A DNA stretch of 64,000 nt from Pseudoxanthomonas suwonensis. GTDB lineage: Bacteria > Pseudomonadota > Gammaproteobacteria > Xanthomonadales > Xanthomonadaceae. The translations under genes and the position numbers were made by a program. The notes below the pieces were generated by a model, which worked only from the letters and a program-made list of their open reading frames with translations, was not told the origin of the DNA and did no database searches. Positions 26,861-36,386 of the stretch are shown piece after piece. The stretch lies in the NCBI RefSeq assembly GCF_010093235.1, contig NZ_PDWP01000017.1, positions 29,835 through 93,834 on the forward strand. The letters run 5' to 3'. Positions within the stretch are counted from its first letter, which is position 1. The number at the start of each line of letters is the position of its first letter.

Positions 26861-28036
26861 TCAGATCCCGGCCGCGTGCCGCCACAGCGCGCGCTTGAGC
26901 GGCGGCAGGCGGCCGGCCAGTCCGAGCAGATGGCCGCGCAGCAGCGTGGGCACCGGATGCGCGTTCGAGAACACCGTATTGATGGCCTCGAAGGCATGCG
27001 CGGACACGGTGTTGTCGCTGAGCCGGCGCCGTTCCCAGCGCTGCAGGCGGTGTGGCGCGGCCCAGTCGGAACCGCGGCGCAGCGCGCCGGCGACTTCCTC
27101 CTGCAGCGCGGCCACGTCGCGCAGGCCCAGGTTCACGCCCTGGCCGGCAAGCGGATGCACCACATGGGCGGCATCGCCCAGCACCAGTACGCGCCCGGCC
27201 ACCTGCTGCCGCACCAGCTGGCGGCGCAGCGGGAAGGCGGCGCGTTTCGAGGCCAGCTCCACCCTGCCCAGGCGTCCGGCCGAGGCATCGCACAGCTCGA
27301 TCGCGAACCGGCCTTCGTCCAGTTCCAGCACGCGCGCCGCCTCGGCATCGGGCAGGCTCCACACGATCGAGGTCAAGCCATCGGCGAACGGCAGCAGCGC
27401 CAGCGGGCCGGTCGGCAGGAAACGCTGCCAGGCGGTGGCCTGGTGCGGATGCTCCGTCCTTATATAGGCGACCACGCCGCGCTGGCCGTAGTCGTGGGCA
27501 TCGACCTGCAGTCCGACCAGCCGCCGCAATGCCGAACCCGCGCCATCGGCAGCCACCGCCAGGCGCGATTCCAGGCGGCTGCCGTCATCCAGGCGCAGGC
27601 GCACGCCGGCCTCGTCCTGCTCCAGCGCCTCGACCCGTGCCGGGGTGATGCAGCGCACGCCGGCCGTGGCAAGGGCCGACCACAGGCGGTCGGCCCGCAG
27701 GTCGTTCTCGACGATCCAGCCCAGTTCCGGCCGGCTCATCGACGAGGCTTCGAACCCCAGTTCGTCGCCGCCCGCCGCGTCCCACACCCGCATGCAGCGG
27801 TAGGGCTGGGCGCGCGCGGCCAGCACCTGCGGCCACACGCCCAGCTGCTGCAGCAGGGCGGCGTTGTCCGGAGCCAGCGCGTAGACGCGCAGGTCCGGCT
27901 GCTCCCGCGACCAGCATGGCGCCGGCCGCGGTTCGACCAGGGCCACTTCCAGGCCTGCGCGCGACAGGGCCAGGGCGCAGGCCGCGCCGACCACGCCGCC
28001 GCCGGCGATGACGACATCCAGGCGCACGCGGCTCAT
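26861..28036 (-). CDS. UbiI/UbiF (VisC)-family FAD-dependent ubiquinone biosynthesis hydroxylase
   Basis: A 391-residue flavoprotein monooxygenase. It has the N-terminal GGGVVGAACALALSRAG, the ADGAGSALRR motif (about residues 163-172) and GDAAHVVHPLAGQGVNLGLRD (about 290-310), the signature set of the UbiH/UbiF/VisC family. Features such as SIVWSLPD favour UbiI- or UbiF-type over UbiH, which is encoded directly upstream. Whether it hydroxylates ring C5 or C6 cannot be decided here. The start at 28036 overlaps the ubiH stop (ATGA); an alternative ATG lies two codons upstream. It is convergent with the EF-hand gene. Confidence 0.88.
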   Translation of the reverse strand: MSRVRLDVVIAGGGVVGAACALALSRAGLEVALVEPRPAPCWSREQPDLRVYALAPDNAALLQQLGVWPQVLAARAQPYRCMRVWDAAGGDELGFEASSMSRPELGWIVENDLRADRLWSALATAGVRCITPARVEALEQDEAGVRLRLDDGSRLESRLAVAADGAGSALRRLVGLQVDAHDYGQRGVVAYIRTEHPHQATAWQRFLPTGPLALLPFADGLTSIVWSLPDAEAARVLELDEGRFAIELCDASAGRLGRVELASKRAAFPLRRQLVRQQVAGRVLVLGDAAHVVHPLAGQGVNLGLRDVAALQEEVAGALRRGSDWAAPHRLQRWERRRLSDNTVSAHAFEAINTVFSNAHPVPTLLRGHLLGLAGRLPPLKRALWRHAAGI

Positions 28037-29235
28037 CGGCACAGCTCCGGCACGTCGCCACGGAAGCCCATGGCCCCGCCCACCAGCCAGGCCTGCAGCC
28101 AGGCCGCGCGGTCGGCGGCGACCAGGCCCAGGCTGCGCAGCGGCCGCAGCAGCGGCGAGGGATTGGCGGTGATCCGCGCCAGTCCATCGGAGAAGGCCAG
28201 GGTGCGTTCGCGGTCCTCGCGGCGGCGCCCGGCGTGACTTGCCAGCAGCGCATCGGCGCCGGCGGCGCCGCCGGGCGCGTCGCGCAGCAGCTCGGCCAGG
28301 GTCAGGGCATCGCGCAGGCCGAGGTTGAAGCCCTGCGCGCCCACCGGGTGGATGGTCTGGGCGGCGGTGCCCAGCAGCACCGCACGCGGCGCGACCAGGC
28401 TTTCGGCCACGACCCGGGCCATCGGGTAGGCGCTGCGCTCGCCCGACGCGAGGAAACGCCCGGCACGCCAGCCGAAGGCGGACTGGATCCGCGCCAGCCA
28501 GCCGGCTTCGTCGAGCGCGGCCACCGCGGCGGCCTCGTGGGTGGGCACGCCATGCACCACACCGTAGGCGCGGTCTCCGCGCGGCAGCAGCGCGGTCGGC
28601 CCGCTGTCGGTGAAACGCTCCCAGGCGGTGCCGTCGGCCGGCCGCTCGCCACGCACGCGCGCCACGAACAGGGTCTGGCCGTAGTCATGGCGGCGCACGC
28701 CGATGCCCAGCGCCTCGCGCACCGCGCTGCCGGGGCCATCGGCGGCCACCAGCAGGCGGGTACGCAGGGACAGAGCGCCGTCGGCGGTTTCCAGGCGCAG
28801 GCCGCGGTGGCCGTCGCCTCCGTCTTCCAGCCCGGCGAAGCGCGCCGGACGGTAACGCACCAGTCCCTGTACCCGCGAAAGCCTCGCCTCCAGCGCCTGG
28901 CCGAAGGCGCGCGCCACCACCACCTGGCCGAAGGCCTCGCGTCCGTAGTCGGCCGCGTCCAGCTGCACCCGGCCGAAATCGCCGGCGCGGCTGACGTGGA
29001 TGCGGCGGATCGGGCCGGCCGGCGCCTGCAGGCTGGCCATCACGCCCAGCGCCTCCAGCGCGTTGACCGAAGCCTGGGCCAGGCTCAGGTTGCGCTGGTC
29101 GAAGACGGCCGGCAGCTCGCCGGCCGGGGTGGCCTCCACCAGGGCCACGTCCAGCGCCAGCCCGTCCAGGGCGATCGCCAGGCTGGCGCCCACCAGGCCG
29201 CCGCCGACGATCACGACATCATGCGTTCGGATCAT
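28033..29235 (-). CDS. ubiH: 2-octaprenyl-6-methoxyphenol hydroxylase
   Basis: A 400-residue FAD monooxygenase of ubiquinone biosynthesis. It aligns with E. coli UbiH through GGGLVGASLAIAL, FDQRNLSLAQASVNALEALGV, ERFTDSGPTALLPRGD, IQSAFGWRAGRFLASGERSAYPM and GTAAQTIHPVGAQGFNLGLRD. The first-strand glycine motif is at residues 9-17. The start at 29235 (MIRTHDVVIVGGG) is chosen over further upstream codons because it places the FAD motif at the usual position. The four-base overlap with the downstream paralogue shows they are one operon. Confidence 0.94.
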   Translation of the reverse strand: MIRTHDVVIVGGGLVGASLAIALDGLALDVALVEATPAGELPAVFDQRNLSLAQASVNALEALGVMASLQAPAGPIRRIHVSRAGDFGRVQLDAADYGREAFGQVVVARAFGQALEARLSRVQGLVRYRPARFAGLEDGGDGHRGLRLETADGALSLRTRLLVAADGPGSAVREALGIGVRRHDYGQTLFVARVRGERPADGTAWERFTDSGPTALLPRGDRAYGVVHGVPTHEAAAVAALDEAGWLARIQSAFGWRAGRFLASGERSAYPMARVVAESLVAPRAVLLGTAAQTIHPVGAQGFNLGLRDALTLAELLRDAPGGAAGADALLASHAGRRREDRERTLAFSDGLARITANPSPLLRPLRSLGLVAADRAAWLQAWLVGGAMGFRGDVPELCR

Positions 29236-29368
29236 CGGCACATGATACGCGGCGGCGCATGCACGCCGTGCCGCCGCCCGGCGTCGCTCCCCTCTTCCGC
29301 GGCGCCGCCAACGCGGGCCCGCCCGCTCCGCTAGAATGCCGGCCACGTTATCCACCAGGCCCCGTGCA

Positions 29369-29962
29369 ATGACCGCCACCAGCCAACGCCTCTTCGTCCT
29401 GTCCGTCCTGGCCCTGCTGATGGCCGCCTCGCGCGCCCACGTGTTCGACCACTTCTCCCCGCCGGACGCCAGCTGGGCCGTGTTCTTCGTCGCCGGCTTC
29501 GCCCTGCGCGGCTGGGGCCGCTGGGCCTTCCCGCTGCTGATGGCGCTGGCCATGGGCATCGACTGGATGGTGATCTCGCGCCAGGCCGCCTCGTTCTGGG
29601 GCCACTACTGCGTCTCGGCCGCGTACTGGGGACTGGTCCCGGCCTATGGCCTGCTGTGGGCCGGCGGCAGCTGGCTGCGCCGCCGCTACACCGGCGCCAG
29701 CCTGGTCCAGGCCGGCCGCCTGCTCGGCGCCTTCCTGGTGGCCGTGGTCGCCTGCCAGTTCGTCGCCCAGGGCACCTTCTACTGGTACAGCGGCGTGGTC
29801 GCCGAGCCGACCGTGGCCGGCTGGTGGAAGAACTTCCTCGACTGGCTGCCGGGCTACACGGGCACCGCCGCCACCTACACCGCCATCGCCACGGCGCTGC
29901 AGGTCGCTGCCGAACGCATCGCCCCGGCGCTGCGCCTGGACCGCACCCGCACCGCCGGCTGA
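29369..29962 (+). CDS. Small integral membrane protein upstream of cobalamin adenosyltransferase
   Basis: A 197-residue protein with about five to six hydrophobic segments (for example LFVLSVLALLMAA, WAVFFVAGFAL, FPLLMALAMGIDWMV, GLVPAYGLLWAG, LLGAFLVAVVACQFV). It is rich in tryptophan and tyrosine and has the conserved-looking HVFDHFSPPDASWAVFF segment near the N-terminus. It lacks ATPase or transporter motifs. It is separated by only four bases from the cobalamin adenosyltransferase gene, so the pair is probably one transcript. The size and topology resemble an energy-coupling-factor substrate-binding subunit, which would fit cobalamin or a precursor. I rate that as a guess. No cobalamin riboswitch is visible upstream. 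Confidence 0.75.
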   Translation: MTATSQRLFVLSVLALLMAASRAHVFDHFSPPDASWAVFFVAGFALRGWGRWAFPLLMALAMGIDWMVISRQAASFWGHYCVSAAYWGLVPAYGLLWAGGSWLRRRYTGASLVQAGRLLGAFLVAVVACQFVAQGTFYWYSGVVAEPTVAGWWKNFLDWLPGYTGTAATYTAIATALQVAAERIAPALRLDRTRTAG

Positions 29963-29966
29963 GCCG

Positions 29967-30530
29967 ATGGGCAACCGGCTGTCGAAGATCTACACCCGCA
30001 CCGGCGACGACGGTTCGACCGGACTGGGCGACGGCAGCCGCACCGGCAAGGACTCGCTGCGGGTGGCCGCCTACGGCACCGTGGACGAAGCCAACTCCGC
30101 CATCGGCGTGGTCCTGGCCGCGCCGGGCGTACCCGATGACATCCGCGACCTGCTGACCACCGTCCAGCACCAGCTGTTCGACCTGGGCGGGGAGCTGTGC
30201 ATCCCCGGCCACGCCGCCATCGCCGAGGCCGACGTAGCCGGCCTGGAGCAGGCCCTGGACCGGCACAACGAAGCCCTGCCCCCGCTGAAGGATTTCATCC
30301 TCCCGGCCGGCGGCGAGGCCGCGGCCCGTTGCCACCTGGCCCGGACGATCGTGCGTCGCGCCGAGCGCGAGGCCGTCGCCCTGTCGCGGGTGGAAGCCGT
30401 CCGCGGCGAGGCCCTGCGCTACCTCAACCGGCTGTCCGACCTGCTGTTCGTGCTGGCCCGCGTGCTGGCCCGTGCCGCCGGCGAGGGCGAGGTGCTGTGG
30501 CGCCACGAACGGCGCCACGCCGGGGGCTGA
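29967..30530 (+). CDS. Cob(I)alamin adenosyltransferase, PduO type
   Basis: Transfers the adenosyl group of ATP to cob(I)alamin, making coenzyme B12. The 187-residue protein has the PduO-type ATP-binding N-terminus KIYTRTGDDGSTGLGDGSR, the AAYGTVDEANSAIG helix, and the RRAEREAVAL and RYLNRLSDLLFVLAR segments around the active site. This is not the CobA/BtuR fold. It follows the membrane protein by four bases. No cobalamin synthesis genes are present in the window. Confidence 0.95.
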   Translation: MGNRLSKIYTRTGDDGSTGLGDGSRTGKDSLRVAAYGTVDEANSAIGVVLAAPGVPDDIRDLLTTVQHQLFDLGGELCIPGHAAIAEADVAGLEQALDRHNEALPPLKDFILPAGGEAAARCHLARTIVRRAEREAVALSRVEAVRGEALRYLNRLSDLLFVLARVLARAAGEGEVLWRHERRHAGG

Positions 30531-30583
30531 CCCCCTCCCGAGGTTCTATGGCGCGGGCCAGCGCGCCGCGGTAGCGTGGGCCC

Positions 30584-31495
30584 ATGCTCGCCTGGACCCA
30601 CCCCGCCTGCCTGTCCCACGACACCGGCCCGGACCACCCGGAACAGCCCGCGCGCGTGCAGGTGGTGGTCGACGCCCTGCAGCACGAATGCCCCGGCCTG
30701 GAGTGGCGCGAAGCCCCGGCCGCGCGGCGCGGCGACCTGTGCCGGGTGCATACCGCCGAACTGGTCGACCAGGTGCTGGCGCCGGTGGTGTGCGGCGTGC
30801 AGCACATCGACGCCGAGACCCTGGTTTCGCCGGGTTCGGCGCGCGCGGCCGTGCACGCGGCCGGCGCCGGGATCGCCGCGGTGGATGCAGTGATGGCCGG
30901 ACCCGACCGGATCGCGTTCTGCGCGGTGCGCCCGCCGGGCCACCATGCGACGGCCGACACCCCGATGGGCTTCTGCCTGCTCAACAACATCGCCGTGGCC
31001 GCGGCCTACGCCCGCGACCAGCACGGGCTGGAGCGGATCGCCATCGTCGACTTCGACGTGCACCACGGCAACGGCACCCAGGCGATCTTCCGCGAGGACC
31101 CCGCGGTGGCGTACTTCAGTACCCACCAGTCCGGCCTGTTCCCGCATACCGGCCATTCCCGCGAGCGCGGGGTGGGCAACCTGCACAACGTGCTGCTGCC
31201 GCCCGGCAGCGGCGGCTTCCGCTTCCGCAACACCTGGGCGGACAGCCTGCTGCCGCTGCTGGACGACTTCCGCCCCCAGCTGCTGCTGGTGTCCGCCGGC
31301 TTCGACGCGCCCCTGGCCGACCCGCTGGCGGACCTGATGCTGGACACGGAGGATTTCGCCTGGCTGACCACCGAACTGCTGGCCATCGCCCTGCGCCATT
31401 CGCAGGGCCGGCTGGTGTCGATGCTCGAGGGCGGTTACAACCTGGACGCGCTGGCCGAATGCGCCGTGGCGCATGTCAAGGCCCTGGGCGGCTGA
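30584..31495 (+). CDS. Histone deacetylase family protein
   Basis: A 303-residue arginase/deacetylase-fold hydrolase related to acetylpolyamine amidohydrolases and class II HDACs. Zinc and charge-relay motifs are all visible: RPPGHHATADTPMGFCLLNN (about 112-131), DFDVHHGNGTQAIF (about 150-163, zinc ligands D and H) and SAGFDAPLADPL (about 243-254, zinc ligand D). A tyrosine in EGGYNLDALAE near residue 285 completes the site. Possible substrates are acetylated polyamines or proteins. It is transcribed in the same direction as the adenosyltransferase, 53 bases downstream, and precedes lptD. Confidence 0.92.
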   Translation: MLAWTHPACLSHDTGPDHPEQPARVQVVVDALQHECPGLEWREAPAARRGDLCRVHTAELVDQVLAPVVCGVQHIDAETLVSPGSARAAVHAAGAGIAAVDAVMAGPDRIAFCAVRPPGHHATADTPMGFCLLNNIAVAAAYARDQHGLERIAIVDFDVHHGNGTQAIFREDPAVAYFSTHQSGLFPHTGHSRERGVGNLHNVLLPPGSGGFRFRNTWADSLLPLLDDFRPQLLLVSAGFDAPLADPLADLMLDTEDFAWLTTELLAIALRHSQGRLVSMLEGGYNLDALAECAVAHVKALGG

Positions 31496-31589
31496 CCCCG
31501 CGCCGGCTGCCGCGCACATCTTTCATTGCCCGCATGCCCCCGCATCCGGCAAGCTACCGCCGATTTCCGGCCCGGACGCCCCTGCCCTC

Positions 31590-33908
31590 GTGCGAGACCC
31601 CCTGCGAACTCCCCTGCGCCTGCTGCCGCTGTCCCTGGGCGTAGCCCTGAGCCTGCCCGCCATGGCCGACGAGAAGCCGCTGAACTGGGGGCTGTGCCCG
31701 GTGGGCGACGTGCTGCCTCCTTTCAGCGAGGCGCCGCCGGCGGATCCGGCCATCGCCCAGGCCCGCGACCAGCAGCCCACCGACATCGAGGGCGACGAAC
31801 TCAGCGGCACCGAGACCACCCCCCAGTACCAGGGCAACGTGGCCCTGGTCCGCGGCGACCAGTTCCTGGGCACCGACCAGCTGAGCTTCGACACCGAGAC
31901 CGGCCGCTACGTGGCCGAGGGCAACGTCCGCTACCAGGACTCCGGCATCCGCATCGTGGCCGACCGCGCCGAGGGCAACCAGGACGAGGACAGCCACGTC
32001 ATCACCAACATCCGCTACCAGCTGGTCGACCGGCGCGGCAACGGTGGTGCCGATTCGATCGCCATGCGCGGCCCGGTGGGGCAGATGTACCACTCCACCT
32101 ACAGCACCTGCGATCCCGGCCAGCAGGCATGGGAGCTGCGTGCCCAGCGCATCGACGTGGACAACGACGAAGGCTTCGGCGTGGCGCGCAACGCGGTGCT
32201 GCGCATGGGCCGGTTCCCGGTGCTGTACGTGCCGTGGTTCAAGTTCCCGGTGGACGACCGGCGCCGCACTGGCCTGCTGTATCCGTCGGCCAGCATGTCC
32301 GGGCGCAACGGCTTCGATTACCGCCAGCCGATCTACCTCAACCTCGCGCCGAACTACGACGCCACCCTTTCGCCGCGCCTGATGACCAAGCGCGGGCTGA
32401 TGCTGGACGCCGAGTTCCGCTACCTGTACGAGGGTGGTCGCGGCATCTTCGAGGGCAGCTACATGCCCGACGACGACCTGCGCAACCGCGACCGCGGCCG
32501 CTTCCAGTACAGCGGCTACCACAACATCGACCGCCACTGGCAGGCACGCGCCAATGTCGGCTGGGTCAGCGACGACCGTTTCGTCGAGGACTTCTCCAAC
32601 CGCCTGGCCGGCGTGTCCGCGTCCTACCTGCAGAGCACCGCGGGGGTATACGGCGTCGGGGAACACTGGAGCGCCGGCGCCATGGTCGAGCACTTCCAGC
32701 GCACCGACTACACGCTGCAGGACAGGCACCTGCCCTTCAGCCGCCTGCCGCGCATCTACGCCACCTGGCAGCAGCCGCTGGGCCGCTGGCTGGATGCCGG
32801 CGTGTACGCCGAGGCCGTGCACTTCGAGCATCCCGATTCGAGCAGGGCCGGCGGCGAGCGCCTGGACCTCAAGCCCTTCGTGTCCGCACGCCTTGGCGGC
32901 CCGGCCTGGTACGTCACCCCGACCCTGGCATGGCGGCACACCGCCTACCAGCTGGAGGAACCCCTGGTGGACGCCGAGGGCCGGCGCGGCGACGAGAATC
33001 CCTCGCGCAGCCTGCCGATCGCCAGCTTCGACGCCGGCGTCTACTTCGACCGCGAGGCCAGCTGGGGCGGCGAGCGCTTCCTGCACACCCTCGAGCCGCG
33101 GCTGTTCTACCTGTATGCGCCGTACCGCGACCAGGACGACCTGCCGCTGTTCGATACCCGCCCCTTCACCTTCAGCTGGGGCCAGCTGTTCCGCGACAAC
33201 CGCTATTCCGGCGCCGACCGCCAGTCCGATGCCAACCAGCTGACCATCGCGCTGAGCACCCGCCTGATCCGCCAGGCCGACGGCCGCGAGAAGCTGTCGG
33301 CCAGCGTCGGCCAGATCCGCTACTTCCAGGACTCGCGGGTCACCGCGCCCGGCGAGACCGAGGTGCCGCAGGGCAAGTCGGCGTGGGTGGCGGACGGCAA
33401 CTACATGATCAACGACCGCTGGAACCTCGGCGCCTCGTACCAGTGGGACCCGAAGTTCCGCCGCCAGGACCTGGTCAGCGTCCGGGCCCGCTACCTGTGG
33501 CCGGACGACGGCGTCGTCAACCTGAGCTACCGCTATCGCCGCGACCTGCTCGAGCAGGCCGACTTCTCGTTCCTGTATCCGATCAATGCCACCTGGAGCG
33601 TGGTCGGCCGCTACTACCACTCCATCTCCGACGACAAGCTGCTGGAGGCCATCGCCGGCGTGCAGTGGGACAGCTGCTGCCTGGCCGTGCGCGCCATCGC
33701 CCGCCGCTTCGTGCACAACCGCGAGGGCGAGCTGGACAACGCGCTGCAGGTGGAATTCGTTCTGAAGGGCCTGGGCGCGGCGGGCCAGGACACGGAGCGC
33801 ACCCTGCGCCGTGCTATTCTCGGGTACCACCGCGACGACCTCTACCTGGTCCCGCCCAGCAACACCACGCCCGATCCGGACGACTACGATCCGAACCTCA
33901 TTCCGTGA
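31590..33908 (+). CDS. lptD: LPS-assembly protein LptD
   Basis: The outer-membrane translocon that inserts lipopolysaccharide, partnered by lipoprotein LptE. I chose the GTG start at 31590, which gives a proper signal peptide (MRDPLRTPLRLLPLSLG..., cleavage near residue 26) and 772 residues; the ATG at 31473 would overlap the upstream gene and bury the signal. Residues about 70-200 form the beta-jellyroll OstA/LptA-like domain (QGNVALVRGDQ), and the rest is the barrel. The disulfide cysteines are C36, C174 and C696-C697, the expected one, one and two arrangement. surA follows after four bases. Confidence 0.95.
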   Translation: MRDPLRTPLRLLPLSLGVALSLPAMADEKPLNWGLCPVGDVLPPFSEAPPADPAIAQARDQQPTDIEGDELSGTETTPQYQGNVALVRGDQFLGTDQLSFDTETGRYVAEGNVRYQDSGIRIVADRAEGNQDEDSHVITNIRYQLVDRRGNGGADSIAMRGPVGQMYHSTYSTCDPGQQAWELRAQRIDVDNDEGFGVARNAVLRMGRFPVLYVPWFKFPVDDRRRTGLLYPSASMSGRNGFDYRQPIYLNLAPNYDATLSPRLMTKRGLMLDAEFRYLYEGGRGIFEGSYMPDDDLRNRDRGRFQYSGYHNIDRHWQARANVGWVSDDRFVEDFSNRLAGVSASYLQSTAGVYGVGEHWSAGAMVEHFQRTDYTLQDRHLPFSRLPRIYATWQQPLGRWLDAGVYAEAVHFEHPDSSRAGGERLDLKPFVSARLGGPAWYVTPTLAWRHTAYQLEEPLVDAEGRRGDENPSRSLPIASFDAGVYFDREASWGGERFLHTLEPRLFYLYAPYRDQDDLPLFDTRPFTFSWGQLFRDNRYSGADRQSDANQLTIALSTRLIRQADGREKLSASVGQIRYFQDSRVTAPGETEVPQGKSAWVADGNYMINDRWNLGASYQWDPKFRRQDLVSVRARYLWPDDGVVNLSYRYRRDLLEQADFSFLYPINATWSVVGRYYHSISDDKLLEAIAGVQWDSCCLAVRAIARRFVHNREGELDNALQVEFVLKGLGAAGQDTERTLRRAILGYHRDDLYLVPPSNTTPDPDDYDPNLIP

Positions 33909-33912
33909 GTCC

Positions 33913-35277
33913 ATGAGCCGACGCCTTCCCGCGATTCTCCTGGCGGCCTCCGCCCTGCTGTTCCTCCCCTTCGCCGGCGTGGCCCAGCAGCAGCTGCAGC
34001 CCATCGAGCGCATCGCCGCGATCGTGGACGAGGACGTGATCCTGCAGAGCGAGCTGGACGTGGCCATGCGCAACATCGCGGCCCAGTACGCCGGCCGCGA
34101 AGCCCAGCTGCCGCCGCGTCCGGTACTCGAGCGCCAGGTGCTGGAGCGCCTGATCCTGGTCAAGCTGCAGGTGGCGCGCGCGCGCCAGCAGGGCATCCGC
34201 GTCAGCGACCAGGAGCTCAACCAGACCGTCGCCGCGATCGCCCAGCAGAACCGGCTGACCCTGGACGGCCTGCGCCAGCGCCTGGCCGCCGACGGCCTGT
34301 CCTTCGAGGAGTTCCGCCGCTCGCTGAGCGAGGAGATCACGGTCCAGCGCCTGCGCCAGAGCTTCATCCAGCGGATCAACGTCAGCGAGGGCGAGGTCGA
34401 CGCCGCGCTCGCCCGCGAGGCCGGCAACAGCCGCCAGTACCGCCTGGCCCACATCCTGGTCGCCCTGCCCGACGGCGCCACCGCCGAGCAGATCGCCACC
34501 GGCCAGCGCAAGATCGAAGGCGTGCTCAACGTGATCAACCGGGGCGAGATGGACTTTGCCGCCGCCGCCGTCCGCTATTCGGACAGCCCCAACGCGCTGG
34601 AAGGCGGCGACCTCGGCTGGCGCACGCTGGACGAGATCCCCTCGGCCTTCGCCCAGCAGATCGGGCGCATGCAGCCGGGCGAGATCCTGGGTCCGGTGCG
34701 CGGCCCCAGCGGCTTCCAGCTGCTGAGCCTGTCCGAGGTCCGCGACAGCAACGAGGCCCCGGCGCAGACCATCACCGAGTACCACGTGCGACACATCCTG
34801 GTGCGGGTCAACGACCGCCAGGACGACGCCACCGCGCGCGCCAAGATCGACACGCTACGCGCCCGCATCGCCGGCGGCGCCGACTTCCAGGCCGTGGCCC
34901 GCGAGGCGTCCGAGGACAACAGCACCCGCGGCCAGGGCGGCGACCTGGGCTGGTTCCCGGCCGATGCCTACGGCCCGGACTTCGGCAACCAGGTCACCGC
35001 GCTGGAGGATGGCCAGGTGTCTCAGCCGTTCCGCACCGACGCCGGCTGGCACATCATCGAGCGCGTGGCCCGGCGCGAGACCGACGTGACCGACGAGAAC
35101 CGCCGCGCCCAGGTGCGCGACACCATCGGCCGCCGCAAGCTGGAAGAGGAATACGAGCGCTACCTGCAGGAAATGCGCGGCGAAGCCTACGTCGTGTTCC
35201 GCACTGGCGACCGCGCCGAGGAAGTGGATCCGGTCGGCGCTGGCGCCAGCGACCAGCGCACGCCGCCGGGCACCTGA
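33913..35277 (+). CDS. surA: Periplasmic chaperone / peptidyl-prolyl isomerase SurA
   Basis: SurA escorts unfolded barrel proteins, including LptD, to the BAM complex. The 454-residue protein has a signal peptide (residues 1-24), an N-terminal SurA domain with IERIAAIVDEDVILQSELD, and two parvulin-type PpiC domains at about residues 175-275 (YRLAHILVALP..., DLGWRTLDEIPSAF) and 290-385 (YHVRHILVRVN..., DLGWFPADAYGPDF). It starts four bases after the lptD stop and ends three bases before pdxA, so the three genes are one operon. Confidence 0.97.
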   Translation: MSRRLPAILLAASALLFLPFAGVAQQQLQPIERIAAIVDEDVILQSELDVAMRNIAAQYAGREAQLPPRPVLERQVLERLILVKLQVARARQQGIRVSDQELNQTVAAIAQQNRLTLDGLRQRLAADGLSFEEFRRSLSEEITVQRLRQSFIQRINVSEGEVDAALAREAGNSRQYRLAHILVALPDGATAEQIATGQRKIEGVLNVINRGEMDFAAAAVRYSDSPNALEGGDLGWRTLDEIPSAFAQQIGRMQPGEILGPVRGPSGFQLLSLSEVRDSNEAPAQTITEYHVRHILVRVNDRQDDATARAKIDTLRARIAGGADFQAVAREASEDNSTRGQGGDLGWFPADAYGPDFGNQVTALEDGQVSQPFRTDAGWHIIERVARRETDVTDENRRAQVRDTIGRRKLEEEYERYLQEMRGEAYVVFRTGDRAEEVDPVGAGASDQRTPPGT

Positions 35278-35280
35278 TCC

Positions 35281-36258
35281 ATGCTCCCCCGGCTGGCGCT
35301 GGTTCCCGGCGAACCGGCCGGGGTAGGCCCCGAGCTCTGCGTCCGCCTGGCGCAGGATCCGCGCCAGGACTGCACCCTGGTCGCCCTCGCCGACCCCGAC
35401 GCGCTCCACGCCGCCGCCGCGGCCCTTGGCCTGCCGCTGCAACTGCTGCCCCCGGACCAGCCGGCCACCCGGCCCGGTGACCTGCCGCTGCAGGAAGTCC
35501 GGAATTCCGTCCCGGTCGCCTTCGGCCGTCCCGACGCACGCAATGCCCAGGCAGTGGTCGATGCCCTGCTGGGCGCCGCCGAAGGCTGTCTTTCAGGCCG
35601 CTTCGCCGGCATGGTCACCGGCCCGGTGCAGAAGTCGACGATCAACGAGGGCGGCATCCCCTATACCGGCACCACCGAACTGCTGGCCGGTCATGCCGGC
35701 CGCGACGTGGTGATGATGCTGGCCAACGACGTGGTCCGGGTCGCCCTGGCGACCACCCACCTGCCCCTGCGCCAGGTCCCCGACGCGATCGACGCCGGCC
35801 TCCTGCGACGGGTGCTTGGGATCCTGGACCGGGCCATGCGCGAGGACTTCGGCATCGCCGATCCGGTGGTCGCGGTGCTGGGCCTGAACCCGCACGCGGG
35901 CGAGGACGGCCACCTCGGCCACGAGGAGATCGACACCATCATCCCGGTGCTGGAGGCGCTGCGCGCCGAGGGCATGCGCCTGGTGGGTCCACTGCCGGCC
36001 GATACCGCCTTCCTGCCGGGCAAGCTGCGCGGTTTCGACGCGGTGCTGGCCATGTACCACGACCAGGGCCTGCCGGTGCTCAAGTACAGCGGCTTCGAGC
36101 GTGCGGTGAACCTGACCCTGGGCCTGCCCTACCCGCGCGTGGCGGTGGACCATGGCACCGCCCTGGACCTGGCCGGCAAGGGCCTGGCCGATCCTTCCAG
36201 CCTGGAGGCGGCGGTGGCTACCTGCGCGCGGATGGCCGCCCGGCGGATGCAGGGCTGA
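35281..36258 (+). CDS. pdxA: 4-hydroxythreonine-4-phosphate dehydrogenase
   Basis: Catalyses the NAD-dependent oxidation of 4-phosphohydroxy-L-threonine in pyridoxal phosphate synthesis. The 325-residue length is typical. Motifs include LVPGEPAGVGPEL at the N-terminus, TGPVQKSTINEGG, TELLAGHAG, the metal-ligand region VALATTHLPL, LNPHAGEDGHLGHEE and MYHDQGLPVLKY. It starts three bases after surA. In most gammaproteobacteria ksgA and apaG follow; here the next gene is the convergent ruvB, so the usual cluster is cut after pdxA. Confidence 0.97.
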   Translation: MLPRLALVPGEPAGVGPELCVRLAQDPRQDCTLVALADPDALHAAAAALGLPLQLLPPDQPATRPGDLPLQEVRNSVPVAFGRPDARNAQAVVDALLGAAEGCLSGRFAGMVTGPVQKSTINEGGIPYTGTTELLAGHAGRDVVMMLANDVVRVALATTHLPLRQVPDAIDAGLLRRVLGILDRAMREDFGIADPVVAVLGLNPHAGEDGHLGHEEIDTIIPVLEALRAEGMRLVGPLPADTAFLPGKLRGFDAVLAMYHDQGLPVLKYSGFERAVNLTLGLPYPRVAVDHGTALDLAGKGLADPSSLEAAVATCARMAARRMQG

Positions 36259-36273
36259 CTTCCCGTCTTCCGC

Positions 36274-36386
36274 CGTAGGCGGGCAAGCGAAGCGCACCCG
36301 CGTGCGCGGATGGAGCGCGCTACCGGAATGCTGCGATGGACCGCGCATGCCCCCCCGGATGCGGCCTGCGGCCTTGTCCGGGCTAC
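36274..36386. repeat. REP-like palindromic elements between pdxA and ruvB
   Basis: A partial element (GTAGGCGGGCAAGCGAAGCG, from about 36275) is followed by a complete palindrome at 36354-36385: CCCGGATGCGGCC-TGC-GGCCTTGTCCGGG and then CTA. The second closely matches the element at 52178-52210. It sits between convergent genes, where REPs often stabilise or terminate transcripts. Confidence 0.75.
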
